From the NCBI RefSeq assembly GCF_040392825.1, contig NZ_JBEBVH010000161.1:1-9229 (forward strand): a DNA stretch of 9,229 nt, read 5' to 3'. Positions 1 through 7,615 of the stretch are shown here, piece after piece (positions within the stretch are counted from its first letter, which is position 1; each line of letters begins with the position of its first letter). This DNA is from Pseudopedobacter sp040392825. GTDB taxonomy: Bacteria; Bacteroidota; Bacteroidia; Sphingobacteriales; Sphingobacteriaceae. The notes under the pieces are model-generated. The model was given only the letters and a program-made list of their open reading frames with translations, made no database searches and was not told where the DNA came from. The translations under genes were made by a program, and so were the position numbers.

Positions 1-162
1 GCATTTTCAGCTTACCGTGGTGATGCTTCGGGACAAGTATTTGTGTTTTTCATTATGGCTTTAGCTGCAGCCGAAGTTGCTGTTGGTTTGGCCATAATCG
101 TAATGGTATATCGAAATACAAGTTCAATCGATATTAATATTTTGAATAGGTTAAAATGGTAA
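1..162 (+). CDS. nuoK: NADH-quinone oxidoreductase subunit K, C-terminal part (5' end outside window)
   Basis: Only the last 53 codons and the TAA stop are visible; the family is about 100 residues, so roughly half is missing because the window begins inside the gene. NuoK is a small three-helix membrane subunit of complex I, related to MrpC, that helps carry protons between NuoJ/NuoH and the antiporter-like subunits. Visible are the loop segment GDASGQVFVFF, the third transmembrane helix with LAAAEVAVGL, and a short polar tail ending NRLKW. The Glu in AAAEVA (codon 73-75) corresponds to the conserved membrane Glu72 of E. coli NuoK. The immediately following nuoL, 16 nt away, confirms the nuo context and argues against an MrpC homologue. 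The frame is open to the window edge. Confidence 0.95.
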   Translation, partial: AFSAYRGDASGQVFVFFIMALAAAEVAVGLAIIVMVYRNTSSIDINILNRLKW

Positions 163-178
163 ATTATTTTAAGAAAGG

Positions 179-2080
179 ATGATAGATTTAGTTTGGTTAA
201 TCCCTTTGCTGCCTTTGGTTGGTTTCCTTATTAATGGAATCGGGAGAAATGTATTACCAAAGTCGGTTATAGCAACTATAGCAAGCTTAGCAGTTATTGC
301 ACCTTTTGCAATAAGTTTATCTATATTTTTGAGCTTTAACGAAGCAAAACCTGTTATCGTTACTCTTTTTGACTGGATAAAAGTTGGCTCATTAGATATT
401 CCTTTTGCATTTCAAATAGACCAGTTAAGCATCTTAATGTTGCTGATTATTACAGGTATTGGCTCGTTAATCCATATTTATTCTGCGGGATATATGAAAC
501 ATGATGAAGGCTTTGGTAAGTTCTTCGCTTATTTAAATCTGTTCATCTTTTTCATGCTGCTTTTGGTTATGGGCTCCAATTATATCATCATGTTTATTGG
601 ATGGGAAGGTGTAGGTTTATGTTCTTATCTTCTAATTGGCTTTTGGTATAAAAACAGTTCTTATGCAGATGCGGCGAAGAAAGCTTTTATTATGAACCGT
701 ATTGGAGATTTGGGATTCCTTATAGCTGTTTTCCTGATTATCCATGCCTTTGGTTCGGTATCTTTTATAGATATATTTCCAAAAACATTAAATATTGAGA
801 GCAATGGTGCTTTAATTACTTTAATCACCATATTGTTATTTATCGCTGCGACAGGTAAATCGGCACAATTGCCTTTATTTACCTGGTTGCCGGATGCGAT
901 GGCTGGCCCAACACCAGTTTCGGCGCTTATACATGCTGCAACAATGGTAACTGCAGGTATTTATATGATCGTTCGCTCTAATATATTGTTTGCATTGGCA
1001 CCTTTAACTATGGATATTGTAGCTATAATTGGTTTAGCAACGGCAATTATTGCAGCAATCATCGCATTAACACAAACAGATATTAAAAAGGTTCTGGCCT
1101 ATTCAACTGTTTCACAGTTGGGATACATGTTTCTTGGTTTAGGAGTTGGTGCATTTACCGGGGCTTTTTTCCATGTCATTACACATGCATTCTTTAAAGC
1201 ATTATTGTTCCTTGGAGCTGGTTCAGTAATTCACGGAATGAGTAATGAACAGGACATGAGGAGAATGGGAGGACTAAAAAAACAACTGCCTGTCACTTTC
1301 TTTACCATGTTAATTGGAACAATTGCGATTGCTGGCTTGCCTCCGTTCGCAGGTTTCTTCTCTAAAGATGAAATTCTGGCACATGTTTATCAACACAATA
1401 AATTGATGTGGGTAATAGGCGTTATTGGAGCGTTATTTACAGCATTTTATATGTTTAGAATGATGTTTTTAACTTTCTGGGGATCTTTTAGAGGTACAGA
1501 AGAACAAAGACATCATTTACACGAATCTCCTGTTTCAATGACATTGCCTTTAATTGTTCTGGCAATTTTATCAGTAATTGGTGGTTTTATAGGAATTCCC
1601 CATGCGTTGGGAGGACATCATTGGTTAAATGAATACTTGTCTCCTATTTATGCTTTCTCAAAAGATTTAATACCAGTTCTGTCGTTAGACCATGCTACAG
1701 AGTTTATGTTAATGGGGATTTCTGTGGTAGGCGTTATTATAGCAATAATATACGCTTATACAAGATATGTTGGCAGCAAACATGTACCTGCAGAAGATAA
1801 TGAAGAAAGATCTGCTTTGGTAAAATTGTCTTATAACAAGTTTTATGTAGACGAGATATATGCTTTTCTTGTTCAGAAGCCTTTGGATCTTTTATCCGGG
1901 TTTTTCTACAAAATAGTTGATAAGTCAGGAATCGATGCTATTGTTAACGGACTTGGTAAAGGCTCTTTAGAAGCAGGAAAGACTTTAAGACTCTTACAAA
2001 GCGGAAATGTAGGTTTCTATATTTTTGCCATGGTAATAAGTATAATAGCGGTTTTAGTATATAGTTTCATTCATATTTAA
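179..2080 (+). CDS. nuoL: NADH-quinone oxidoreductase subunit L
   Basis: This is the largest antiporter-like subunit of respiratory complex I. It sits at the distal end of the membrane arm and pumps protons using energy from quinone reduction. The 633-residue length is normal for NuoL. Visible key residues are Glu143 in GWEGVGLCSY (TM5), Lys227 in TGKSAQLPLFTWLPDAMAGP (TM7), His252 in LIHAAT, Lys304 in TDIKKVLAYSTVSQLG, His332/His336/Lys340 in FHVITHAFFKALLF, and Lys396-Asp397 in GFFSKDE (TM12). The C-terminal part from about residue 540 fits the long lateral helix and final membrane anchor that distinguish NuoL from NuoM/N. The ATG at 179 is the only possible start: an in-frame TAA lies at 170-172, and the N-terminus (LVWLIPLLPLVGFLING) aligns with the family. 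A purine run, AAGAAAGG, directly abuts the ATG with no normal spacer. Co-operonic with nuoK and nuoM. Confidence 0.97.
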   Translation: MIDLVWLIPLLPLVGFLINGIGRNVLPKSVIATIASLAVIAPFAISLSIFLSFNEAKPVIVTLFDWIKVGSLDIPFAFQIDQLSILMLLIITGIGSLIHIYSAGYMKHDEGFGKFFAYLNLFIFFMLLLVMGSNYIIMFIGWEGVGLCSYLLIGFWYKNSSYADAAKKAFIMNRIGDLGFLIAVFLIIHAFGSVSFIDIFPKTLNIESNGALITLITILLFIAATGKSAQLPLFTWLPDAMAGPTPVSALIHAATMVTAGIYMIVRSNILFALAPLTMDIVAIIGLATAIIAAIIALTQTDIKKVLAYSTVSQLGYMFLGLGVGAFTGAFFHVITHAFFKALLFLGAGSVIHGMSNEQDMRRMGGLKKQLPVTFFTMLIGTIAIAGLPPFAGFFSKDEILAHVYQHNKLMWVIGVIGALFTAFYMFRMMFLTFWGSFRGTEEQRHHLHESPVSMTLPLIVLAILSVIGGFIGIPHALGGHHWLNEYLSPIYAFSKDLIPVLSLDHATEFMLMGISVVGVIIAIIYAYTRYVGSKHVPAEDNEERSALVKLSYNKFYVDEIYAFLVQKPLDLLSGFFYKIVDKSGIDAIVNGLGKGSLEAGKTLRLLQSGNVGFYIFAMVISIIAVLVYSFIHI

Positions 2081-2100
2081 GTTTAGCGAATAAGGAAAAG

Positions 2101-3552
2101 ATGAATTTATTAAGTTTACTATTCTTTCCCGTTTTAGGAGCAATTATCACTTTGTTTTCCGGGAAATATGCAAAGCAGGTCGCTTTGGTTAGTTCGCTTG
2201 TTACGCTGGCAATAACGCTTGGTATGTTATGTAACTTCAATCCTGAAGCGGGAAGACAATTTACCATAAACTATCCGTGGATTACTAAGTTTGGAATCTA
2301 TTTTACTGCAGGAGTAGACGGTATCAGTATGTCTATGTTATTGCTTACCGCAGGATTACTACCGTTAATTATCTTGTCTACTTTTAAGAGAGAGATAGAA
2401 AAGCCGGCATTTTATACTTTAATGTTGTTTATGCAATTCGGCTTGCTCATTGTGTTTACAGCTATGGATGCTTTCCTGTTTTATATAGGATGGGAATTGG
2501 CTCTAATACCCATTTATTTTATTTGTGCACTATGGGGCGGAGCAGATCGTATAAAAGTAAATATGAAATTCTTCATATATACTATTGCAGGATCTTTATT
2601 TATGTTGTTGGGCATTATCTTTTTATATCTGCAAACAACAAGCAGAACGTTCTCTATAGATGCGTTTTACGCTTTGAATTTACCTAAGGAAACTCAATCC
2701 TGGGTATTTTGGTGCTTCTTTTTAGCATTTGCTATTAAGATGCCAATATTCCCTTTCCATACCTGGCAACCGGATACTTATACTTCTGCTCCAACAGCGG
2801 GAACAATGCTTTTAGGTGGTATTATGCTTAAAATGGGAGTTTACGGAGTAATTGTTTGGCTTATACCTGTGCTTCCGTCAGGTTTTTTGCTTTGGGGTAA
2901 ATTTGCTTTAACACTATCTGTTATTGGAATAGTTTACGCTTCTATAATAGCTTTTACTCAAAAAGACATAAAGCGATTAATTGCGTATTCTTCTATTGCT
3001 CACGTAGGGTTAATTTCTGCTGGTGTTTTCACGTGGAACCTTCAGGGTTTGCAGGGAGCAATGATTCAAATGCTGAATCACGGAATTAGCGTAATTGGGT
3101 TGTTCTTTATTGTAGATATTCTTTTTGATCGATTAAAAACAAGGGAATTGTCTGAAATGGGCGGAATTGCTAAAGTAGCTCCTAAGTTCGCTATTGCTTT
3201 CCTGATCATTCTTTTAGGAGCTGTGGGACTTCCTATAACAAATGGATTTATCGGTGAATTTTTATTATTGAACGGTTTATTTAAGTTTAATATCTGGTAT
3301 GCTGTATTTGGTGGCTTAACCATTATTTTCGGAGCAGTGTATCTGTTACGCGCCTATAAAACGGCTATGCAAGGCGAGTTGAATGATCTAACCAGAACAT
3401 TTAAAGATATTTCAGGATCTGAAGTTCTGGTTTTAGCAGTAGTTTGTCTGCTCATTATAGCAATTGGTGTTTACCCGAATGCTTTATTACATATTTCAGA
3501 AGCATCAGTAGAAGGGCTTATCACAAAAGTGAATAATAAATTATCATTTTAA
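2101..3552 (+). CDS. nuoM: NADH-quinone oxidoreductase subunit M
   Basis: This is the middle antiporter-like subunit of complex I, one of the proton channels of the membrane arm. Its 483 residues match the family (about 480-510). Conserved elements are Glu132 in GWELALIPIYF (TM5), Lys213 in AIKMPIFPFHTWQPDTYTSA (TM7), Lys244 in IMLKMGVYG, Lys291 in the QKDIKRLIAYSSIAH segment, His327 in MLNHGIS, and Glu386 in GFIGEFLLL. Glu386 takes the place of the TM12 Lys of NuoL and identifies the protein as NuoM. The loop reads WQPDTYTSAPTAG rather than the proteobacterial WLPDAHTEAPTAG. The gene starts 20 nt after nuoL, with AAGGAAAAG just upstream of the ATG serving as a plausible ribosome binding site. 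The membrane carries about 14 helices throughout. The function is not in doubt. Confidence 0.97.
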   Translation: MNLLSLLFFPVLGAIITLFSGKYAKQVALVSSLVTLAITLGMLCNFNPEAGRQFTINYPWITKFGIYFTAGVDGISMSMLLLTAGLLPLIILSTFKREIEKPAFYTLMLFMQFGLLIVFTAMDAFLFYIGWELALIPIYFICALWGGADRIKVNMKFFIYTIAGSLFMLLGIIFLYLQTTSRTFSIDAFYALNLPKETQSWVFWCFFLAFAIKMPIFPFHTWQPDTYTSAPTAGTMLLGGIMLKMGVYGVIVWLIPVLPSGFLLWGKFALTLSVIGIVYASIIAFTQKDIKRLIAYSSIAHVGLISAGVFTWNLQGLQGAMIQMLNHGISVIGLFFIVDILFDRLKTRELSEMGGIAKVAPKFAIAFLIILLGAVGLPITNGFIGEFLLLNGLFKFNIWYAVFGGLTIIFGAVYLLRAYKTAMQGELNDLTRTFKDISGSEVLVLAVVCLLIIAIGVYPNALLHISEASVEGLITKVNNKLSF

Positions 3553-3558
3553 TTGGGA

Positions 3559-4941
3559 ATGAATTCTTTAATAGTTATATCAATATTAGCAATAGTAGTT
3601 CTTTATTTAGGCTTATTCAAGGTTAAATCAGGATTAATGCCTGTTAGTGTATTAGGATTATTACTTGCACTTGGTTTTTCGGTAGCGGAATGGGATTCAG
3701 GCGCCTCTCCTATTTTTAGTGGGATGATGCTTTTTGATAATTTTGCTGTAGCCTTCTCTTCTCTCTGTATTGTCGTTACGGTCTTAATTTTCTTATTATC
3801 TAAAGGTTATTTCGAAAGAATCAGCGAACATTTAGCAGAATATTATACCATTATTTTATTTGCTTTGGCTGGTTGTGTGATGATGGTTTCCTACAATAAT
3901 TTATCTATGCTATTTGTTGGCTTAGAAATTATGTCGGTGAGCTTATATATTCTGGCAGGAATAAGAAAGAAAGATTTCGCATCTAATGAGGCTTCTCTGA
4001 AATATTTTTTAATGGGAGCCTTTTCTACCGGCTTTTTACTTTTCGGTATAGCTTTAATTTATGGAGCTTCAGGCACATTCGACCTCCAGGAAATTGCGCA
4101 GTATGTAAACAACCCCGAAAATATTATTGAACCTATATTTTATGTTGGATTAGTTTTAATGATTGTCGGTTTAGTTTTTAAAGTCGGAGCAGCGCCTTTT
4201 CATTTTTGGACACCAGATGTATATGAAGGAGCACCAACGCTTATTACCACTTTTATGTCTACAGTGGTTAAGATTGCCGGCTTTGCAGCCTTTTTAAGAA
4301 TATTTCAGACTTCCTTTGCGAATTTAAGCGCTTTCTGGATACCAACATTAACAACGATAACAATATTAACGTTGTTCGTGGGGAATTTAACAGCACTTTA
4401 CCAAAATCATTTTAAAAGATTGTTGGCTTATTCAAGCATATCACATGCCGGATATATGTTATTTGCAATCGTATCTCTTGGTTCTGCTTCAGAAAATGCC
4501 ATATTTATTTATGCATTGGCTTATTCGTTGGCTTCGGTAACGGCTTTTGGGATACTTATTTTAGTAAAAGCAAAAACAGGCAGTGATGCTATAGATAGTT
4601 TCAACGGGTTATCAAAAACGAATCCTTTTTTAGCTTTAGCCTTAACAGTAGCGATGCTTTCTTTTGCGGGCATACCTGCAACGGCCGGTTTTATAGGAAA
4701 GTTCTATATGTTTAGTACTGCCCTTTCTCAGGCGCATATCTGGTTAGTCGCAATAGCTGTTGTAAATGCTATAATTGCTATGTATTACTATTTCAAAGTA
4801 ATTATTGCCATGTACTTTAAAGATGCAAACAGTGCTAATAATATTAAAGTGCCGGCACTTTATCAGATTGTTTTAGGCTTAAGTCTAGTTTTAACAATTT
4901 TGGTAGGTGTATATCCATCATGTTTAACTAAATTATTTTAA
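3559..4941 (+). CDS. nuoN: NADH-quinone oxidoreductase subunit N
   Basis: This is the third antiporter-like subunit of complex I, lying nearest NuoK/NuoJ and usually the last gene of nuo operons, as here. Counting from the ATG at 3559 it has 460 residues, about the usual length. It shows Glu123 in FVGLEIMSVSLYIL (TM5), Lys208 in LVFKVGAAPFHFWTPDVYEG (TM7), Lys238 in STVVKIAGF, a second conserved block HFKRLLAYSSISHAGYML, and Lys381 in GIPATAGFIGKFYMF (TM12). I chose ATG 3559 over the in-frame TTG at 3553: the TTG directly abuts the nuoM stop and would add only Met-Gly, while starting at Met-Asn-Ser fits the hydrophobic first helix. With a 6-nt gap from nuoM and no clear Shine-Dalgarno sequence, translation is probably coupled to nuoM. 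No obvious terminator hairpin follows the stop. Confidence 0.96.
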   Translation: MNSLIVISILAIVVLYLGLFKVKSGLMPVSVLGLLLALGFSVAEWDSGASPIFSGMMLFDNFAVAFSSLCIVVTVLIFLLSKGYFERISEHLAEYYTIILFALAGCVMMVSYNNLSMLFVGLEIMSVSLYILAGIRKKDFASNEASLKYFLMGAFSTGFLLFGIALIYGASGTFDLQEIAQYVNNPENIIEPIFYVGLVLMIVGLVFKVGAAPFHFWTPDVYEGAPTLITTFMSTVVKIAGFAAFLRIFQTSFANLSAFWIPTLTTITILTLFVGNLTALYQNHFKRLLAYSSISHAGYMLFAIVSLGSASENAIFIYALAYSLASVTAFGILILVKAKTGSDAIDSFNGLSKTNPFLALALTVAMLSFAGIPATAGFIGKFYMFSTALSQAHIWLVAIAVVNAIIAMYYYFKVIIAMYFKDANSANNIKVPALYQIVLGLSLVLTILVGVYPSCLTKLF

Positions 4942-4960
4942 AAAAATAGCCATATTTCAT

Positions 4961-4980
4961 TACAATAATATTTGTAGTTT
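4961..4980 (+). promoter_or_regulatory. Weak candidate Bacteroidota-type -7 element upstream of the DedA gene
   Basis: The 51-nt gap between nuoN and the DedA gene contains TAATATTTG at 4966-4974. This resembles the Bacteroidota -7 box (TAnnTTTG) but with one extra base between TA and TTTG. Initiation would fall a few bases before the ATG at 4993. No TTTG or TTG is present at the expected -33 distance, so it may be chance in AT-rich sequence, with the DedA gene simply read through from the nuo operon. Confidence 0.22.
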
Positions 4981-4992
4981 TATGGCATTACT

Positions 4993-5631
4993 ATGGAGGA
5001 GATTTGGCATAATATAGTTAATCTGGCTGATGCACAACATATTATAAGCAAAGGAGGGTTTTACCTTATTTTGTTTGTGATTTTCGCCGAAACCGGGTTG
5101 TTTTTTGGTTTCTTCCTTCCGGGAGATTATCTCCTTTTTTTAGCGGGAATGTTCGTTGCTACAAGTAAACTCGACGTCGGAATTGTCACCATGATTCTGG
5201 GGCTCATTGTTGCTGCCATTGCGGGTAATTTTGTGGGTTACTGGTTTGGGTATCGAACAGGACCAATGCTCTATAATAAGAAGGATTCATTCTTTTTTAA
5301 GAAGAAATATCTACTTGCCGCAGAAGAATATTATAAAAAACAAGGCGCTTTTACATTAATTATTGGTCGATTTGTTCCCATAGTACGAACTTTTGCTCCT
5401 ATATTTGCAGGAGTTGTAAAATTGGATGCCAGAAAGTTCGCCTTTTATAATATAGTAGGCGCTGTTTTTTGGATAACCTCGTTAACTCTTTTAGGATATT
5501 TCCTTGGCAGGAAGTTCGAGAAGGAGATTAACGAGTATTTGTTGTATATCATTATAGGGTTTATTTTGGTTACAACACTTCCTCTAGTTATAACGGTTTT
5601 AAAAAGAAATTTTAATAACAATAATAAATAA
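4993..5631 (+). CDS. DedA family (VTT/SNARE-associated domain) integral membrane protein
   Basis: This is a 212-residue polytopic membrane protein of the DedA family. Members act in envelope lipid handling, and some are undecaprenyl-phosphate flippases; loss often alters membrane potential, cell division or drug sensitivity. Landmarks in order are Glu33 in FAETGLFFGFFLPGDYLL with Pro43-Gly44-Asp45, the small-residue-rich helix GLIVAAIAGNFVGYWFGYRTG, and a polar KKKYLLAAEEYYKKQGAF amphipathic stretch. Next comes the signature GRFVPIVRTFAPIFAG with essential-type Arg126 and Arg132, then FYNIVGAVFWITSLTLLGYF and a last helix before a Lys/Asn-rich tail. The start at 4993 gives the family-like soluble N-terminus; the ATG at 4982 is in another frame. 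No ribosome binding site is evident. Whether this paralogue moves undecaprenyl phosphate or another lipid cannot be told from the sequence. Confidence 0.92.
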   Translation: MEEIWHNIVNLADAQHIISKGGFYLILFVIFAETGLFFGFFLPGDYLLFLAGMFVATSKLDVGIVTMILGLIVAAIAGNFVGYWFGYRTGPMLYNKKDSFFFKKKYLLAAEEYYKKQGAFTLIIGRFVPIVRTFAPIFAGVVKLDARKFAFYNIVGAVFWITSLTLLGYFLGRKFEKEINEYLLYIIIGFILVTTLPLVITVLKRNFNNNNK

Positions 5632-5646
5632 ATACTGAATAATTAA

Positions 5647-6183
5647 ATGGCCGATAATCATCCGTGGCATTCTATCTCTCCGGGAGAAGATGCTCCACAA
5701 GTTGTAACAGCAATTATAGAAATACCAAAAGGTTCAAAAGCGAAATACGAAATAGATAAAGATTCTGGATTATTAAAACTAGATAGAGTTCTTTTTTCAT
5801 CTGTAATGTATCCTGCAAACTACGGTTTTATCCCTCAAACATATTGTGATGATAAAGATCCGTTAGATGTATTGGTACTTTGTTCTGTAGACGTGTATCC
5901 AATGTCAATCATAGAAGCCAAAGTGGTAGGTGTTATGCACATGGTAGATAATGGCGAGCAGGATGATAAGATTATAGCTGTAGCAGCTCATGATATGTCT
6001 GTAAATTATATCGACGATTTGTCGGAATTGCCTCCACATACTATGAAAGAAGTAGTAAGATTCTTCCAGGACTATAAAGCCTTAGAAGGAAAAAATGTTA
6101 CTATCGAACATTTATTAGGTAAGAGGTATGCTTATAAAGTTATCGAAGAAAGTATAGAACTTTATAAGAAAACGTTTAAATAA
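5647..6183 (+). CDS. ppa: Inorganic pyrophosphatase, family I (soluble)
   Basis: This cytoplasmic enzyme hydrolyses pyrophosphate to two phosphates with Mg2+, pulling nucleotide, aminoacyl-tRNA and polymer synthesis forward. The 178-residue length is typical of bacterial family I PPases. The active-site set is intact: Glu25 in IEIPKG, Lys33 and Glu35 in KYEID, Arg47 in LDRVLFSS, Tyr59 in YPANYGFIPQTY, the metal-binding signature DKDPLDV (Asp69, Asp71, Asp74), Asp101 and Asp106 in MVDNGEQDDK, and Tyr143-Lys144 in FQDYKALEGK. The N-terminal NHPWHSISPG is the style seen in Bacteroidota enzymes. The gene lies 15 nt after the DedA gene and 11 nt before the CNNM gene, so it is probably co-transcribed with them. 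It is not a membrane-bound pumping PPase: there are no membrane helices. Confidence 0.96.
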   Translation: MADNHPWHSISPGEDAPQVVTAIIEIPKGSKAKYEIDKDSGLLKLDRVLFSSVMYPANYGFIPQTYCDDKDPLDVLVLCSVDVYPMSIIEAKVVGVMHMVDNGEQDDKIIAVAAHDMSVNYIDDLSELPPHTMKEVVRFFQDYKALEGKNVTIEHLLGKRYAYKVIEESIELYKKTFK

Positions 6184-6194
6184 ATAACATCTAT

Positions 6195-7535
6195 ATGGAC
6201 CCCAGTATTGAAATTAGTGGATTTCAGATTTTTTTAACCCTTTTTTTGGTAATCCTTAATGGATTTTTTGTTGCAGCAGAGTTTGCAATTGTTAAGGTAA
6301 GGGGTTCACAAATAGAAATAAAAGTAAAATCGGGAAGTCGTGTGGCTAAAATAGCAAAGCACATGACTTCTCATCTTGATGGCTATCTGGCAGCAACCCA
6401 GTTAGGTATTACATTGGCTTCTCTTGGTCTTGGTTGGGTTGGTGAGTCTGTAATGTCTAATATGGTATTACAATTTTTTTCCTTTTTTAATATCCCAATA
6501 TCTGAGGCTGTAGCAACAAGCACAGGACATGTAACAGCATTCCTGATTATTACTTTTCTACATATCGTCTTTGGAGAACTCGCTCCAAAATCACTGGCCA
6601 TTCAGCGACCGGTAAATACAACAATGATAATAGCTTTGCCATTGCAGTTCTTTTATTTGTTGTTTAGACCCTTCATTTATGTATTGAATGGTTTTGCCAA
6701 TGTTATTCTGAAGCTATTTGGAATCCACCATGTAGAAGGAGGAGAATCTGTCCATTCTTCTGAAGAGTTACAATACATTTTAGACCAGGGGAAAGAATCT
6801 GGGGCCATTAATACTGCCGAGCATGAGCTTATTAAGAATGTCTTTGATTTTAATGAGCGGGTAGTTAAGTATATTATGGTGCCACGAACGAAGATTGTGG
6901 CCACAGAGCAAAATGCTACTCAGGAAGAATTGCTTAATCTGATTGTAGAAGAAGGCTATTCTCGTATTCCTGTTTACGACGAAAGTATAGACAAAATAGT
7001 TGGTATCGTCCACGCAAAAGATATATTGAGTTTATTGGCAAGAAAAGGAGAGTTTGTATTAGAAAATATTATTAGAAAGCCTTTCTTCGTTCCTGAATCT
7101 AAGAAGATAAACAATTTGTTGACCGAGCTTAAATTGAAAAAAATACAAATAGCTATCGTTTTAGATGAGTTTGGCGGAACAGCAGGAATGGTTACACTGG
7201 AAGATATCGTAGAAGAATTGGTGGGTGAAATTCAGGATGAGTATGATGAAGAAAAACCAATTGTAGAAAGGGTTTCCGAAGAAGAATACATTGTAACAGC
7301 ATCTGCTACGGTTTATGATGTAAATGAATTCTTACCACACGATCTGCCAGAAGATGAAGATTATGATACTATTGCTGGTCTGGTAAGCGAAATATTCGGA
7401 AAAATTCCTGATGTTGGCGAAACCAAAATGTTCAACGGATATAACTTCACGATCCTTAAAAAAGTAGGTCAGAATATAGAAACAGTTAAACTGGAACTGT
7501 TGTTACAGAAAGAAGAAACAGTGGATAATCGTTAA
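6195..7535 (+). CDS. CNNM/CorC-type membrane protein (DUF21 + CBS pair + CorC_HlyC domain)
   Basis: This 446-residue protein has the full CNNM/CorB architecture. The N-terminal DUF21 membrane domain (about 1-190) begins with FLTLFLVILNGFFVAAEFAI and contains LDGYLAATQLGITLASLGLG and the FGELAPKSLAI motif (Glu128, Pro131, Lys132). An acidic linker and helix (HSSEELQYIL) precede two CBS domains at about 220-340, which open with YIMVPRTKI and end with LDEFGGTAGMVTLEDIVEEL. The C-terminal CorC_HlyC domain spans about 355-435 (EEEYIVTASATVYDVNEFLP). Relatives are Mg2+ (or Co2+) exporters or Na+-coupled Mg2+ transporters regulated by ATP-Mg at the CBS pair; older annotations call them hemolysins. 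I considered GldE, the gliding-motility paralogue, but the DUF21 sequence follows the common YfjD/TlyC type. It is the third gene of the DedA-ppa cluster. The exact substrate is inferred from the family only. Confidence 0.92.
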   Translation: MDPSIEISGFQIFLTLFLVILNGFFVAAEFAIVKVRGSQIEIKVKSGSRVAKIAKHMTSHLDGYLAATQLGITLASLGLGWVGESVMSNMVLQFFSFFNIPISEAVATSTGHVTAFLIITFLHIVFGELAPKSLAIQRPVNTTMIIALPLQFFYLLFRPFIYVLNGFANVILKLFGIHHVEGGESVHSSEELQYILDQGKESGAINTAEHELIKNVFDFNERVVKYIMVPRTKIVATEQNATQEELLNLIVEEGYSRIPVYDESIDKIVGIVHAKDILSLLARKGEFVLENIIRKPFFVPESKKINNLLTELKLKKIQIAIVLDEFGGTAGMVTLEDIVEELVGEIQDEYDEEKPIVERVSEEEYIVTASATVYDVNEFLPHDLPEDEDYDTIAGLVSEIFGKIPDVGETKMFNGYNFTILKKVGQNIETVKLELLLQKEETVDNR

Positions 7536-7555
7536 TTTGACAAGGGTTATTATAG

Positions 7556-7612
7556 ACTCTTTCTATTAATCCGATACTCAAAAAAGAAATCGATTCTACT
7601 AAAAGGGGTTAA
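7556..7612 (+). pseudogene. Possible C-terminal remnant of a MntA-type nucleotidyltransferase antitoxin
   Basis: In the frame ending with TAA at 7610-7612, the codons after a TAG at 7553-7555 read TLSINPILKKEIDSTKRG. The stop lies 3 nt before the ATG of the HepT-like remnant, the spacing expected of an MntA-HepT pair. The NPILKKEI part loosely resembles the tail of MntA-like proteins (a Pro-x-Leu-Lys-x-Glu-Ile pattern). No nucleotidyltransferase core (GSxARG...SDxD) is present anywhere upstream, because the CNNM gene ends at 7535. This call rests mainly on position and is weak. Confidence 0.25.
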
Positions 7613-7615
7613 TAT

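Noticed and set aside
2067..2267. Minus-strand open frame of 66 codons
   Set aside because: It lies almost wholly opposite the start of nuoM, has no family resemblance, and looks like a shadow. The same applies to minus-strand frames at 3078-3323, 6383-6601, 6677-6904, 6780-7013, 7933-8127 and 8176-8391, and to the plus-strand frame at 2490-2687.
179..4941. Mrp-type Na+/H+ antiporter operon instead of complex I
   Set aside because: The order K-L-M-N, the NuoM-specific Glu386 in TM12 and the lateral helix of NuoL fit complex I. There are no MrpB/E/F/G-like genes.
6195..7535. Gliding motility protein GldE
   Set aside because: It shares the CNNM-CBS architecture, but the DUF21 region (LNGFFVAAEFAIVKVRGSQI) follows the general YfjD/TlyC type, and no gld genes are adjacent.
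7537..7542. TTGACA resembling a sigma70 -35 box
   Set aside because: No -10 hexamer lies at 16-18 bp spacing, and Bacteroidota promoters do not follow the E. coli consensus.
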